Shown here piece by piece: positions 52,622 through 61,357 of a stretch of 64,000 nucleotides of DNA. The stretch's first letter is position 1. Every line of letters starts with the position of its first letter. A program made the position numbers and the translations under genes. The notes beneath the pieces were generated by a model, which worked only from the letters and a program-made list of their open reading frames with translations, was not told where the DNA came from and did no database searches. The stretch is from Flammeovirgaceae bacterium UBA4465 (lineage in GTDB: Bacteria; Bacteroidota; Bacteroidia; Cytophagales; Cyclobacteriaceae). The stretch covers positions 124,001 through 188,000 of the forward strand of contig CAJJBF010000003.1 of the NCBI GenBank assembly GCA_905182375.1, read 5' to 3'.

Positions 52622-55048
52622 CTATTCCTCATCAGAAGTTACTGAAATCACATAGTTACCTTCTTGCAAAAAAAATTGTCCAGTCTGTAACCCACCCATC
52701 CTACTTGATTGGTTTAGTCCCTGTTCATCAATAATTTCTAACAGTTGTGATTGGGATACTGGCAATGTAATATTGGCCCTAGTGCCAATAGGAACCGTGA
52801 TTTCGTAGGTATAATGATCTGCAGTTATCTTTTTCCAATTAGATACTATGGCTCCATATGGCGAATGATAAGTGCAGTTCACAGATTCAAGTCCCTCAGG
52901 CGTTGTAGGAGTTAAAAAGAATTCTTCAAACCCCGGATGATCAGGATCAGGTCGGATACCAGCTAACCAACGATAATACCACTCGGAAACCGTGCCGAAC
53001 ATTGGGTGGTTATTCGAGTACGTATTGTCACTCTCCTTCCACGTTTCCCATATTGAAGTTGCTCCTCGATCAATCATAAAGCCCCAACCCGGGTATGTTG
53101 TACTATTTACGATATTAAAAACGGCATTTGGAGCCCCGTTTTCAGCGAGTGTTTCTAGTACATACTTAGTACCAAAAATGCCGGTATTAAAATGTTTTGA
53201 TGGACCATTTTTAATGGCTGTTAGCAGTGAATCCCTTGCTGCTGGAATCTCATCTTTCGGCATAATTTTGTGGTAGAGTAAAGTTGAGAATAGCGTTTGC
53301 CGATTGATTTTCCCTATGAATGGTTTGTCCCAAAATTCCGCCCTTATTTGGTTTTTTAATTTATCTGCTAACGCTTCATATTTTTTTATATCTGCCGTTC
53401 TACCCATTACACCAGCAAAGATCTTCATGATACGGGCACATTGCAAATAATGACTAGTTCCAGTAAGTTGTACCGGAACCGGCTCCAGTGATTCATGATC
53501 ACTTAAACCCTCATCGATAATTCCTTCAGGATGAATCATAGCTACTTTATCCATCCATTTGTTATTTAGAGTATAAAGCTCATTAATGATGTCGGTATCA
53601 TTATAGTAGAGATATAAGTAATATTGCGTCGTCAAGTAAGCCGATTCCCAACTAATACCACAATATTCTATCCCTACAAATGGTGCGGTATCTACAAAAC
53701 TTGAATCTTTCATAGCATCTACCCAATCATAGATGGTTTTGCGATAGAAGGATTGCATATCAAAATTGTAAATGAAGGCCTCACTTGTAGCATTTAAATC
53801 CCCCCCATAGCCAAATTTTTCTCTGGCAGGGCAATCTGATTGCACACTAACTAAATTGGACAAAAATGTCCTTTCTGAAGCATCTTGAATTGAATTCAGT
53901 AATTGTGATGAGCTGGAAAAGCTATTTTCATTGGCCACATTGGTATGCATAAAAAGTCCCCGAATATCATCCATTTTGGGTTTTTCTTTCAAACCCCTTA
54001 TCTCCATGTACCGGTAAGTATGGTAGGTGAAATCAGGACTGAACCATTGACTTTTTTTATTACCTATAATATAATTATCTGTCTGCCATGCAATGTCTGG
54101 CGCACCAGGACCGCCAACTCCCTTTCTCTTAATTTGGCCTGCTACAGTGGTCATTGGATTTACAGTTCCATCCTCATAAATGCGTTCACCAAACTTGAAG
54201 ACAATGGTATCGCCTTCCGCTCCAGATAATTTAATTTTATAAGTTCCTGTGAAGTTTACACCCATATCAACCATCCAAACGCCTTTTTCTGGAGAAGAAA
54301 TATCGACCGGCATTATTTCTTGAGTAATTTCAATGGAAGGGAAAAATGCCTTTTCAATTTTACCACCAGGAGGATTTCCAATGGTAGCTGCTTTCCATTC
54401 CTTATCATCAAACCCCGGTTTATCCCATCCGTCAATTTCATTGTTAGCATTATAGACAACTCCGATGTACACACTATTTTTTGTAATGGGCCCTAAAGCA
54501 AATTTCCAAGAATTGTCAGTCAAAATTTCTTCCGAGGACCCATTTTTATAACTAATTTGGAGTTTTGCAATAAAAACTGGTTTACCGACTGCAATATCCT
54601 CTCTCAGGTTTCTTCTTCCCCATTTCCTCATTGGCAAGGGGTTGTAAAAACCGTTACCAAGCGACACCCCCAGACAATTATCACCATCTTGAATGAGAGA
54701 AGTGACATCATATTCAGAATAATATATTCGCTTACTAAAGTCGGTCCAGGCCGGATCAAGCACATTTTCTTCAATGCCATTTCCATTTATAGATACTTTG
54801 AAGTAACCGGCAGATGTAATACTCAATAAAACAGACTTAATAGCTTTATCTGTTTTAAATTCCTTTCTGAAAAGTGGTGATGGGTGTTCCAAATAAAACA
54901 TGGAGTCGCTTTCTGGAAGTGCAATACCATCTTCTATCCAAAATGCATGATCGTCTACACCTAAACTTGATGCTATTTGATCGGGAACACTATTACATGA
55001 AAATAGCGCCAAAATACAAATTCCAAAAAGCAGGGTTGATATTTTCAT
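52622..55048 (-). CDS. GH78-type alpha-L-rhamnosidase, lipoprotein
   Basis: An 808-residue enzyme with lipoprotein signal (LLFGICILALFSC, Cys18). The N-terminal beta-sandwich domains are SVLLSITSAGYFKVSINGNGI with WTDFSKRIYYSEYDVTSLI, followed by the NNEIDGWDKPGFDDKEW carbohydrate-binding-like region. The (alpha/alpha)6 catalytic domain has SVQSDCPAREKFGYGGD, FVGIEYCGISWESAYLTTQYYLY and PGWGFMIDRGATSIWETW. A C-terminal beta-sandwich begins GIRPDPDHPGFEEFFLTP. This is the GH78 layout. It should release terminal rhamnose from sulfated glycans such as ulvan, with the sulfatases downstream. Confidence 0.92.
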   Translation of the reverse strand: MKISTLLFGICILALFSCNSVPDQIASSLGVDDHAFWIEDGIALPESDSMFYLEHPSPLFRKEFKTDKAIKSVLLSITSAGYFKVSINGNGIEENVLDPAWTDFSKRIYYSEYDVTSLIQDGDNCLGVSLGNGFYNPLPMRKWGRRNLREDIAVGKPVFIAKLQISYKNGSSEEILTDNSWKFALGPITKNSVYIGVVYNANNEIDGWDKPGFDDKEWKAATIGNPPGGKIEKAFFPSIEITQEIMPVDISSPEKGVWMVDMGVNFTGTYKIKLSGAEGDTIVFKFGERIYEDGTVNPMTTVAGQIKRKGVGGPGAPDIAWQTDNYIIGNKKSQWFSPDFTYHTYRYMEIRGLKEKPKMDDIRGLFMHTNVANENSFSSSSQLLNSIQDASERTFLSNLVSVQSDCPAREKFGYGGDLNATSEAFIYNFDMQSFYRKTIYDWVDAMKDSSFVDTAPFVGIEYCGISWESAYLTTQYYLYLYYNDTDIINELYTLNNKWMDKVAMIHPEGIIDEGLSDHESLEPVPVQLTGTSHYLQCARIMKIFAGVMGRTADIKKYEALADKLKNQIRAEFWDKPFIGKINRQTLFSTLLYHKIMPKDEIPAARDSLLTAIKNGPSKHFNTGIFGTKYVLETLAENGAPNAVFNIVNSTTYPGWGFMIDRGATSIWETWKESDNTYSNNHPMFGTVSEWYYRWLAGIRPDPDHPGFEEFFLTPTTPEGLESVNCTYHSPYGAIVSNWKKITADHYTYEITVPIGTRANITLPVSQSQLLEIIDEQGLNQSSRMGGLQTGQFFLQEGNYVISVTSDEE

Positions 55049-55535
55049 TCTCTATTTTAATGCATCACAATATTTAGTATCAGAAACGTAGGGTAGGTGA
55101 TAAGCCTTTTCGTTCCGGCTTTGTAGATAACTAAATATAAGTGTTTTTTTTAATAAATACTAAATTTATATTTAGCGGACTTTGTTAAATTTCACAGACC
55201 TTTCGGTTCAGCACAAACGCCCTATTTCTTTTTTCATTGCACAAAACAGCTTAGCTAAACTACATTTTAATGCTGTTTAGGTTTTGGATTGATATTAAAA
55301 TGGGTCATTAAAAATGGGAATTTGAGTTCATAGGGGAAAAGAGTTTCCACTTAAGAATTCTGTTTATAGGTTCTGTTGCTGTTAGTTATAAAATAATTTT
55401 GGCCATTTTTCATTAATATACTCTGCTCTTTATCAAAATTGGTCTTGTGATTTTCTAAACAAAATCTAAAAAATCTCTCTTTCTCGCTCTTCCAATGTTT
55501 AACCTCTCAGCAACCTTTCCTTTTCCTAATAACCT
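55049..55535. other. Gene-free stretch upstream of GH78 with a hairpin repeat
   Basis: About 490 AT-rich bases without a credible gene. The only marked feature is the imperfect palindrome at 55254-55283, one of three related hairpin repeats in this block. A promoter for the GH78-sulfatase run is expected here but not evident. Confidence 0.5.
55254..55283. repeat. Intergenic hairpin repeat, copy 1
   Basis: TAAACTACATTTTAATGCTGTTTAG forms an imperfect stem (AAAC..CATT / AATG..GTTT) and aligns with copies near 58770 and 61218. The order on the minus strand is a hairpin with core GCATTrAAAyG followed by T/A-rich sequence and a TTAGC or ACGTT core. In this copy the trailing core is TAGCTAAGC. Confidence 0.45.
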
Positions 55536-55770
55536 TTAAATTAAATGGATACAGAAAGGAACTGGTACTTTATTTAACAGTTCAATATAAGGTCCTTCTG
55601 AAAAATATATCAAAGCATTATGAGATTTATTTTTTGAGCCAAAGTCAACTTTAAAACCTCTATTTTGGAATTCAATTACTGAGCCCTCTAAATTACTAAC
55701 CTTGTAAAGAACATAACTTAGGTTCCTTTTATTCTGCTTGTAGTTACCGGCCTCTTGTATAAATCGTAGT
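55536..55770 (-). pseudogene. VOC/glyoxalase-like protein, N-terminal remnant
   Basis: The minus strand reads NLSYVLYKVSNLEGSVIEFQ, then NRGFKVDFGSKNKSHNALIY and FSEGPYIELLNKVP before a stop at 55538-55536. This is the opening of a VOC-family (glyoxalase-like) protein, in which a hYKVxDLexaVxxFxxxGFxVxxG pattern and NALIYFxxGPYIEL are typical. There is no start codon in frame upstream, and the rest of the domain is missing. It is therefore a decayed fragment, about 30 bases downstream of the S9 peptidase gene's end. Confidence 0.55.
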
Positions 55771-55802
55771 TACGTTTAGCTACTATAATTTTATACATAT
55801 TG

Positions 55803-58604
55803 TTAGTCTTTCGTTATTCCTTTTTTCAACCTCCTTTGTTGCTCGCTGTATGGAATTCCATCGAGGATCCAATCTTCAGCTGCTTCCCCTTTCAAGTAAT
55901 GGCCAAACCACTTTAGTATTTTTTGCTGATAATCAGAGGCGTTCTTTTCTTCCCTAATCCCATGACCTTCTTTGGCATATACAAGCAATACGAATTGCTT
56001 ACCGGCTCTTCTCGCAGCATTGTAGTATTCGACTCCCTGTCTCCAATTCACATTCATGTCATTGTCCCCAACTTCAAATAAAATAGGGGTATTCAAGGAT
56101 TCCACATTCATAACCGATGAATTCCGAATATAATTTTCTGGGGATTCCCAAGGCGGGCTAATCATCCGCTCTTGAGAGATTTCAAAGTGATTATTTTCTG
56201 GAGACCCACCAAATGCCGGTGTTATTGCCAAGTACATAGAGATAAAATTAGTCAACCCTGCACCTGCCACACTTGCGGCAAATATATCCGTTTGTGTAGG
56301 TACAAATCCTGCTTGGTAGCCACCCCATGAATGACCAATCAGACCAACTTTAGAGGCATCTACATCACCTTTTGCTACTACCGAAGCCACGGCCTTTTCT
56401 AAGGTCTTTGCAGATGAGACGCCTGGGTCGCCAGCAATGAATTCTATATCTGGCTTGAACACAAAATAACCTTCTTGCTGCCAGATGGTAGTGTTATAGT
56501 AGTTGGTCTTAGAGGGTACCGTATATCTGTGAACCCCATCAGAAAGTTTTTCATAGACATAAGTTATCATTGGATATTTTTTACCCTTTTGATAATTTGC
56601 CGGATAGTATAGAATTCCTAGCGCACTATTGTTTTGGGCGTTATTAAATTTTATTAGCTCAGCTTTCCCCCATGCGTATTCGTCCTGAAAAGGATTGGTA
56701 TTGGAAATCTCCTTTGGATTAGAAAAATCCAAATCTGTGATAACTAGATTTGGTGATTGATCAAAAGACTGCGATCTATAGGTCAATAAATCAAGTCCCT
56801 GATGGGGTTGATTTAATTGATAAAAACTGGCGTTGTCATAAATTAAGGTCTTCAGGTTTTGACCAAGCTTGCCTTTAGAGAAGCCTGATTTCTTAGACTC
56901 CTTTCCTCTCATGGAGAAAAAATGTTCTTGGTCCAAATCAAGGAATTCATCTTCTTGATAAATAAACCTGTGTCTATAAATGATTTCATTTTCCTTTCCT
57001 TTAGTAATACGTTTTGCAGGATTGTTATTTACGAATCCAAGCCAAACATCAAATTCAGAATTGAAGAGGAATGAATTTCCATCTTCACTCCAGGCTGAGA
57101 AACCTCCATTAAATGGAGGTTTTTGTTCTACGGGATAGTCGTATGAATCCCCTTGAATAAACTTACCTGCTAAATTGGAGGTAAGATTAGTGGATGATTC
57201 TTTTACAATATCATATAGATGCAAGTTGTCATTGTCTATATAAATGAAATATTTATCGTTTGGGCTGATTGGCGAAGTTCTTCTGACATCGGTTAGCACC
57301 TTTTTCTGCTCTCCATTTTCAATATTAATAATGTAGATATCGTTACTTGGCCGACCAAACATGGCGTCAAATGAATAAGGTGTCTGATCCAAACCAATCA
57401 TCTTTTTATTGTTAACCTGTAAACGAACGTTTTCAACTAGGTTGTTGCTTAAAGCCAAATTGCTATTCTTATCAACATGCCATACATATAAAATGGGTTC
57501 TTCTGAATCCCTATTTGTGCTTTTCTTTTGCTGAGTAATCATCAATTCATCCTTGCTATGCCAAATCTCTAAGTCGGGAGCTTCATAGTCCGCTCCTTCT
57601 TCTGTTTTCTTTTCATCTGATTTGCTATTATCCCTTTTATTCTCCTCTTTAGTTTCTTCTTTTTCTTCAGTTTGGATCCAGGAAAATGTCTCGAAAAATA
57701 CCCTATTTCCGTCATCTGAAATTTTTATGTTTTTAGGCAATATTCTTCTATCAGTTGAAAAAAGGCCTGCTTCGCTGGGATTAAATCTTGAGAAGACGGG
57801 GTTCAATTTTGAAAAGTCTTTCCAATGAAGTAAATGGTAGGATACTTCTTCTGACCTTTCTTGATTTATCGCTTTTATAGCAAACAAGTAGTCAGATTCT
57901 TTACCCCATTGTAAATGAGAATAGATATGCGTTGACTGGTCCAACACCTTTAAGATTCCTGTACTCGCATCATATAGTTGAATACCGTTTGCTATTGAAT
58001 CTTTTGTTTCTACAATCATAGCTAAAAGTTCTTCTTGTTTTTGCCACGCAAAAGACTTTATATTTCCAAAACTTATTTGTGATTGGGTGTTGAGGTCTTG
58101 TATTAAGAGTGTGTTGACTCCCTCATTTTTTCTAAGCATTGCGAGATAAGAATCTTTTTCACTGAAGCGATATTTTATAACACCCTGTAGAAGTAGAGTG
58201 TCAGCGGTTGTCAAATTGACCAATATTTTGTCGTTGATCTCAAGTTCTTCTTTTTTCTCTTCCTTTTTTTTAGCCTTTTGTTTTTTACCGCTCAGTACTT
58301 TTTCATAGACGAACCAACTGCCCGTTTGAGAAAATTTTGCGTTAGCCACATTGAGATAGGAATTGGATGTCTGTTGATTAATGTTATAGAGAAAGGTTGT
58401 TTTGTCCTTATTAACCTTATCTATTTGATAGCTTGACCAATTACCATCCTTCGAGATAGTATTATTTCTCAGTAATTCCCATCTCCCATACTCTTCTGGT
58501 TTGATCAACTTTTTCCTTTGTGCTTTTAAAGAAGTGAGAGACAGTAACATGATTAAAATCATCAATAGATTAAGAAGAGGGGTTTTAATTTTATATAGAT
58601 TCAT
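55803..58604 (-). CDS. S9-family prolyl oligopeptidase-like peptidase
   Basis: A 933-residue secreted peptidase. After a signal peptide (LLNLLMILIMLLSLTSLKAQ) comes a long beta-propeller (about 40-640) with a Lys/Glu-rich insert near 320. The alpha/beta-hydrolase domain (about 655-910) has nucleophile GHSWGGYQAGF, the aspartate in FEVGDNDMNVNWRQGVEYYN and the histidine in YAKEGHGIREEKN. It hydrolyses peptides in the periplasm. Its length and lysine-rich insert resemble large Bacteroidota S9 peptidases of unknown substrate. It is flanked by gene-poor repeat-containing DNA on both sides. Confidence 0.9.
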   Translation of the reverse strand: MNLYKIKTPLLNLLMILIMLLSLTSLKAQRKKLIKPEEYGRWELLRNNTISKDGNWSSYQIDKVNKDKTTFLYNINQQTSNSYLNVANAKFSQTGSWFVYEKVLSGKKQKAKKKEEKKEELEINDKILVNLTTADTLLLQGVIKYRFSEKDSYLAMLRKNEGVNTLLIQDLNTQSQISFGNIKSFAWQKQEELLAMIVETKDSIANGIQLYDASTGILKVLDQSTHIYSHLQWGKESDYLFAIKAINQERSEEVSYHLLHWKDFSKLNPVFSRFNPSEAGLFSTDRRILPKNIKISDDGNRVFFETFSWIQTEEKEETKEENKRDNSKSDEKKTEEGADYEAPDLEIWHSKDELMITQQKKSTNRDSEEPILYVWHVDKNSNLALSNNLVENVRLQVNNKKMIGLDQTPYSFDAMFGRPSNDIYIINIENGEQKKVLTDVRRTSPISPNDKYFIYIDNDNLHLYDIVKESSTNLTSNLAGKFIQGDSYDYPVEQKPPFNGGFSAWSEDGNSFLFNSEFDVWLGFVNNNPAKRITKGKENEIIYRHRFIYQEDEFLDLDQEHFFSMRGKESKKSGFSKGKLGQNLKTLIYDNASFYQLNQPHQGLDLLTYRSQSFDQSPNLVITDLDFSNPKEISNTNPFQDEYAWGKAELIKFNNAQNNSALGILYYPANYQKGKKYPMITYVYEKLSDGVHRYTVPSKTNYYNTTIWQQEGYFVFKPDIEFIAGDPGVSSAKTLEKAVASVVAKGDVDASKVGLIGHSWGGYQAGFVPTQTDIFAASVAGAGLTNFISMYLAITPAFGGSPENNHFEISQERMISPPWESPENYIRNSSVMNVESLNTPILFEVGDNDMNVNWRQGVEYYNAARRAGKQFVLLVYAKEGHGIREEKNASDYQQKILKWFGHYLKGEAAEDWILDGIPYSEQQRRLKKGITKD

Positions 58605-58768
58605 AAGCGCAATTAGGATTTTACTTAAATATTAATGTAATTAAATTTTGAGTAAATTGATTGTATATTCTGTGAGTGGTTATAATAATAGACAAGTTTT
58701 TGTCTTATTCATGTAAATAATTGTAGCATTTGTGCCTTAATTATTCATAATGTAAACTGACGTTTTCG

Positions 58769-58798
58769 TTAGACTGCGTTTTAATGCAGTTTAGATCT
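58769..58798. repeat. Intergenic hairpin repeat, copy 2
   Basis: TTAGACTGCGTTTTAATGCAGTTTAG forms a stem of about 10 bp around TTTT and aligns with copies 1 and 3. On the minus strand it reads CTGCATTAAAACGCAG, then TCTAACGAAAACGT. It starts 3 bases after the stop codon of the coding remnant at 58801-58923, that is, at the 3' end of a former reading frame. Confidence 0.5.
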
Positions 58799-58800
58799 TG

Positions 58801-58923
58801 CTAGCTGTTGTTTTTCTTATTCTCAAAAATTGTTTCATAATGCTCAGCTGTTGGGAGTGGGTCATAGTAATCGTGCAATAACTCTTTCCACTTATTAATG
58901 AACTTGCATTTCTCTTTTTCCCC
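58801..58923 (-). pseudogene. C-terminal coding remnant, family unknown
   Basis: After an in-frame TAA the minus strand is open for 40 codons: GEKEKCKFINKWKELLHDYY, then DPLPTAEHYETIFE and a stop at 58803-58801. The composition (WKELLHDYYDPLPTAEHYETIF) looks like real protein, but there is no start codon and the upstream part is lost. I do not recognise it. Confidence 0.3.
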
Positions 58924-59192
58924 TTATAGTTAAATTTAAGTGTTTACTCTGTTTAAAAACACGCTCTTGTAATTTAACCCTTACAGGTTCACTTTTTGCT
59001 GACGGGATACACTCTTTGCATTAATCAAAGTAATATAAACTAGGCGACAGGCCCTTTTTCTTTATGCCTAATGAAGTCTAAATGTGTTCATCTTACCTCA
59101 AGTGTTTTATTTCTCTTGTTTGTACTTAACATGTTTGTGTATGATTAGTTGCGTGTTTTAAGAACTAAAGTTAGCAAATAAAACTACAGAGA

Positions 59193-59212
59193 GAAAGTCC
59201 GCGAGGACTTTC
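59193..59212. repeat. Perfect palindromic hairpin with GCGA loop
   Basis: GAAAGTCC-GCGA-GGACTTTC is an 8-bp perfect stem closed by a GNRA-type tetraloop when read on the plus strand. It is not followed by a T-run on either strand, so it is not a normal terminator. GTTAGCAA direct repeats lie about 20 bases before and 40 after it. Confidence 0.55.
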
Positions 59213-59372
59213 GTAAATTGGCTAAAACCAAGCCATTAATTTTACACGATGTTAGCAATAGTTAATTTGTATTCTGTTTATTTAATCTTTTGGGTCGATT
59301 TATTTCCAATCTTTTTGTTTGGTCTAATTCTTTGGTTCGAATACAATTCTTAATTCAGTCTGGCTTTAACAT

Positions 59373-60671
59373 TTATTTTAACCGCAGTTGTCCATTTCGA
59401 ACCCTTTGAGGATGGTTCCCGACTGGAACTTCGGCAACTACTTTTCCAGTGGCGTAATCCAATATAGAAACCTTGTCAAGACCGCTTATAGATACATAAG
59501 CCTTTGTGCCATCTTTGCTTGAAGTTGCCCAGTATGGCTTTGCTTCTTTTGGATCATCAGAAAGTTTAATAGTGCTATATTCGAAGGTTTCCCTATCCAC
59601 TATGGCGATATAGCCATCCATAGTACCCGCTACACATATAGTTTTATCATCTCCGCTGAGAGAAATACCATGATGTCCTGAGTTTAAAAGGTGGCCTCCA
59701 GGTGATAGACTTTTATTTGTTTTAGGAATAGGTAAATCTAATTTTCGGGTGATTTTATCATTCTCTATATCGTATTCAAAAAAACCATGGAACAATGAAA
59801 TTTGCAAATAAGCAAATTTTTCATCTTTGGTAATGGCCATTGGACGAATTGCTCGGTCAATCCAATCAAAACCGGCTTCTTCCAATTTTTGCTTCATGTC
59901 AACACGGCGTATCACTTCATAGGTGTTAGCATCAACAATCTGAAACCAACGATCCCCCTTTAAAAAGTCGAGATTTGGCGACGCAAAAAAGACTTTTCCG
60001 ATACTGGCATGGTATATTTTTTTACCATCTTCAGAGTATATATTTTCATGGGGTTGGTCTCCAGATTCAAAACTACCAATGATTTCTCCCGTTGAAACAT
60101 CAATTGCATGTACTTTTCTTGCTGTCGAGGCTGAAACCAAAAAGATTTTTCCATCTGGGGATATGGCCGAATGGTCAGCTCGAAGGCCCTCAACCTGTGT
60201 TCGCCAAAAAATTTCGCCAGAATTAACATCAATTGCAACAACGTCTGCAAAACTTGGTCTTGATGCATAAATATACCTACCATCATTTGACGTAAACATG
60301 TCGTCAACCAATTGATCATTGCCTTCACCGATATATTCCCTGATAAAACCTGAAGCAAGACTTCTTTTTAGGCCTGAATAGATTTCTTTAAATCTTTCCT
60401 CTCGGTCGGGCATGGCACTTACTTTTTTTATGATTTTAAAAGTATTTGGGTCAAAAATGGTAATGACCCCGTCCCAGTTATTACCTGCTAGCACAACATC
60501 CTGTAAAGGAATACTGTCATGAACTGTTGCGGCTTTTTTTTCAGGGTGAAGTGGAAACGACGGATATTCTCTATCTGGTCTCTGCCCCAAATTATAAAGA
60601 TAGATTCCCAAAAGAATTAACCCTATAAGAAGTATGCCTAAAATTATTTTTTTTCTCATTCGTAAGTTCAT
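59373..60671 (-). CDS. Membrane-anchored beta-propeller protein (YncE/YVTN-like)
   Basis: A 432-residue protein with one N-terminal membrane helix (about residues 7-26, IILGILLIGLILLGIYLYNL) and a seven-bladed propeller. Repeats include GRYIYASRPSFADVVAIDVN, GKIFLVSASTARKVHAIDVS, DDKTICVAGTMDGYIAIVD and GTKAYVSISGLDKVSILDYA. Such YncE-like or quinohaemoprotein-like propellers sit in the periplasm and bind partners or cofactors; no enzymatic residue is evident. Its first 80 bases overlap the 3' end of the crp-like gene on the same strand. An AACGTTAGC sequence lies just before its start. Confidence 0.78.
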   Translation of the reverse strand: MNLRMRKKIILGILLIGLILLGIYLYNLGQRPDREYPSFPLHPEKKAATVHDSIPLQDVVLAGNNWDGVITIFDPNTFKIIKKVSAMPDREERFKEIYSGLKRSLASGFIREYIGEGNDQLVDDMFTSNDGRYIYASRPSFADVVAIDVNSGEIFWRTQVEGLRADHSAISPDGKIFLVSASTARKVHAIDVSTGEIIGSFESGDQPHENIYSEDGKKIYHASIGKVFFASPNLDFLKGDRWFQIVDANTYEVIRRVDMKQKLEEAGFDWIDRAIRPMAITKDEKFAYLQISLFHGFFEYDIENDKITRKLDLPIPKTNKSLSPGGHLLNSGHHGISLSGDDKTICVAGTMDGYIAIVDRETFEYSTIKLSDDPKEAKPYWATSSKDGTKAYVSISGLDKVSILDYATGKVVAEVPVGNHPQRVRNGQLRLK

Positions 60672-61191
60672 TAATTAATTGTTTTGCTAACGTTTGTGGT
60701 ATGATGCCTAAGTAAGAAGCTATCATTCTTTGAGGAACTCTATTAGGCAGCTCTGGATATGTTTCTAAAAAATAATTATAACGGTCAACAGCGGGCGACC
60801 CAATAAGCATAAGTATCCTGCGTTGCATCTTTCCAAGGTTTCGAGACATCTTCTTCATGTTTTGTAGTAATTTGTCTTTTGAAAGGTCCGCTTCCTTTAG
60901 GTGATCTTTCTTTAATAATACTACCTCTGAATCCTCTAGGCAATCGATGTATAACGTAGTAGGTTCATTAAATTCTACCGCATCAATATCTCCGGTAATC
61001 CATCCTTCAGAGGCGAACATATAGATGTGGTCTTTTCCAGTGCTGTCTATAATGTAACTTCTAATAAGTCCCTTTTTAACGAAGATTGCATTGGCTTTTA
61101 ACTGGTTCGGTTGTTGAATGAATTCACCTTTTTTAAAGTGCTTAAGGTTAGAGTCAGCTTCGATATTTAGAATCTTTTCTAATTCACTCAT
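60592..61191 (-). CDS. Crp/Fnr-family regulator with altered C-terminus
   Basis: A 199-residue protein with a cyclic-nucleotide-type beta-roll (about residues 16-110; KGEFIQQPNQLKANAIFVKKGLIRSY, EPTTLYIDCLEDSEVVLLK), a long dimer helix and a helix-turn-helix (about 152-172; PQRMIASYLGIIPQTLAKQL). In close relatives the recognition helix reads PETLSRIR. Here the sequence departs right after PQTL, at the DNA AACGTTAGCAAAACAATTAA, and the last about 30 residues (NNFRHTSYRVNSFGNLSL) look non-family. The 80-base overlap with the propeller gene fits a 3' end that was replaced. DNA binding may be changed or lost. It is probably a local regulator of the propeller gene. Confidence 0.82.
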   Translation of the reverse strand: MSELEKILNIEADSNLKHFKKGEFIQQPNQLKANAIFVKKGLIRSYIIDSTGKDHIYMFASEGWITGDIDAVEFNEPTTLYIDCLEDSEVVLLKKDHLKEADLSKDKLLQNMKKMSRNLGKMQRRILMLIGSPAVDRYNYFLETYPELPNRVPQRMIASYLGIIPQTLAKQLINELTNEKKNNFRHTSYRVNSFGNLSL

Positions 61192-61205
61192 ATTACTATT
61201 AATTG

Positions 61206-61248
61206 TTTACAACGTCTTAATAAATTGCGTTTCAATGCATTTTATCTT
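61206..61248. repeat. Intergenic hairpin repeat, copy 3, with ACGTTGT core
   Basis: On the minus strand AAAATGCATTGAAACGCAAT forms the stem and is followed by TTATTAAGACGTTGTAAACAA, 15 to 60 bases before the crp-like start. It aligns with copies 1 and 2. ACGTTGT also precedes the second sulfatase, and ACGTTAGC precedes the propeller gene. Confidence 0.5.
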
Positions 61249-61357
61249 TTGTTGTGGCGCGTTTTTTATCTCTTAGTCAAATCTTTTTCATCAGTAACTT
61301 TATACTATTTTGCTGTCTAATAAGCTGCAAGTCTCTTTCTTCTTTTCATAAAATACT

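Larger units (their letters stand above)
58605..59372. other. Gene-free stretch with hairpin repeat, coding remnant and palindrome
   Basis: About 770 bases between the S9 peptidase start and the propeller gene's end. It holds hairpin repeat copy 2 (about 58769-58798), a 40-codon remnant with no start (58801-58923) and a perfect 8-bp hairpin at 59193-59212. Two direct GTTAGCAA copies flank the last (59170-59177 and 59253-59260). No intact gene was found. Confidence 0.6.

Noticed and set aside
49358-55048. A complete polysaccharide utilisation locus
   Set aside because: No SusC/SusD pair, lyase or regulator adjoins the sulfatases; the TonB receptor at the left edge is about 50 kb away.
53000-55080. 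Plus-strand frames opposite the GH78 gene
   Set aside because: They are short, lack family features and lie wholly opposite a well-supported long gene.
59320-59350. GGTTCGAATAC resembling a tRNA T-loop
   Set aside because: No matching acceptor, D or anticodon stems in the surrounding bases.
55254-61248. A true integron with standard attC sites
   Set aside because: No intI in the window and the cores do not match RYYYAAC/GTTRRRY strictly, so it is reported only as cassette-like.
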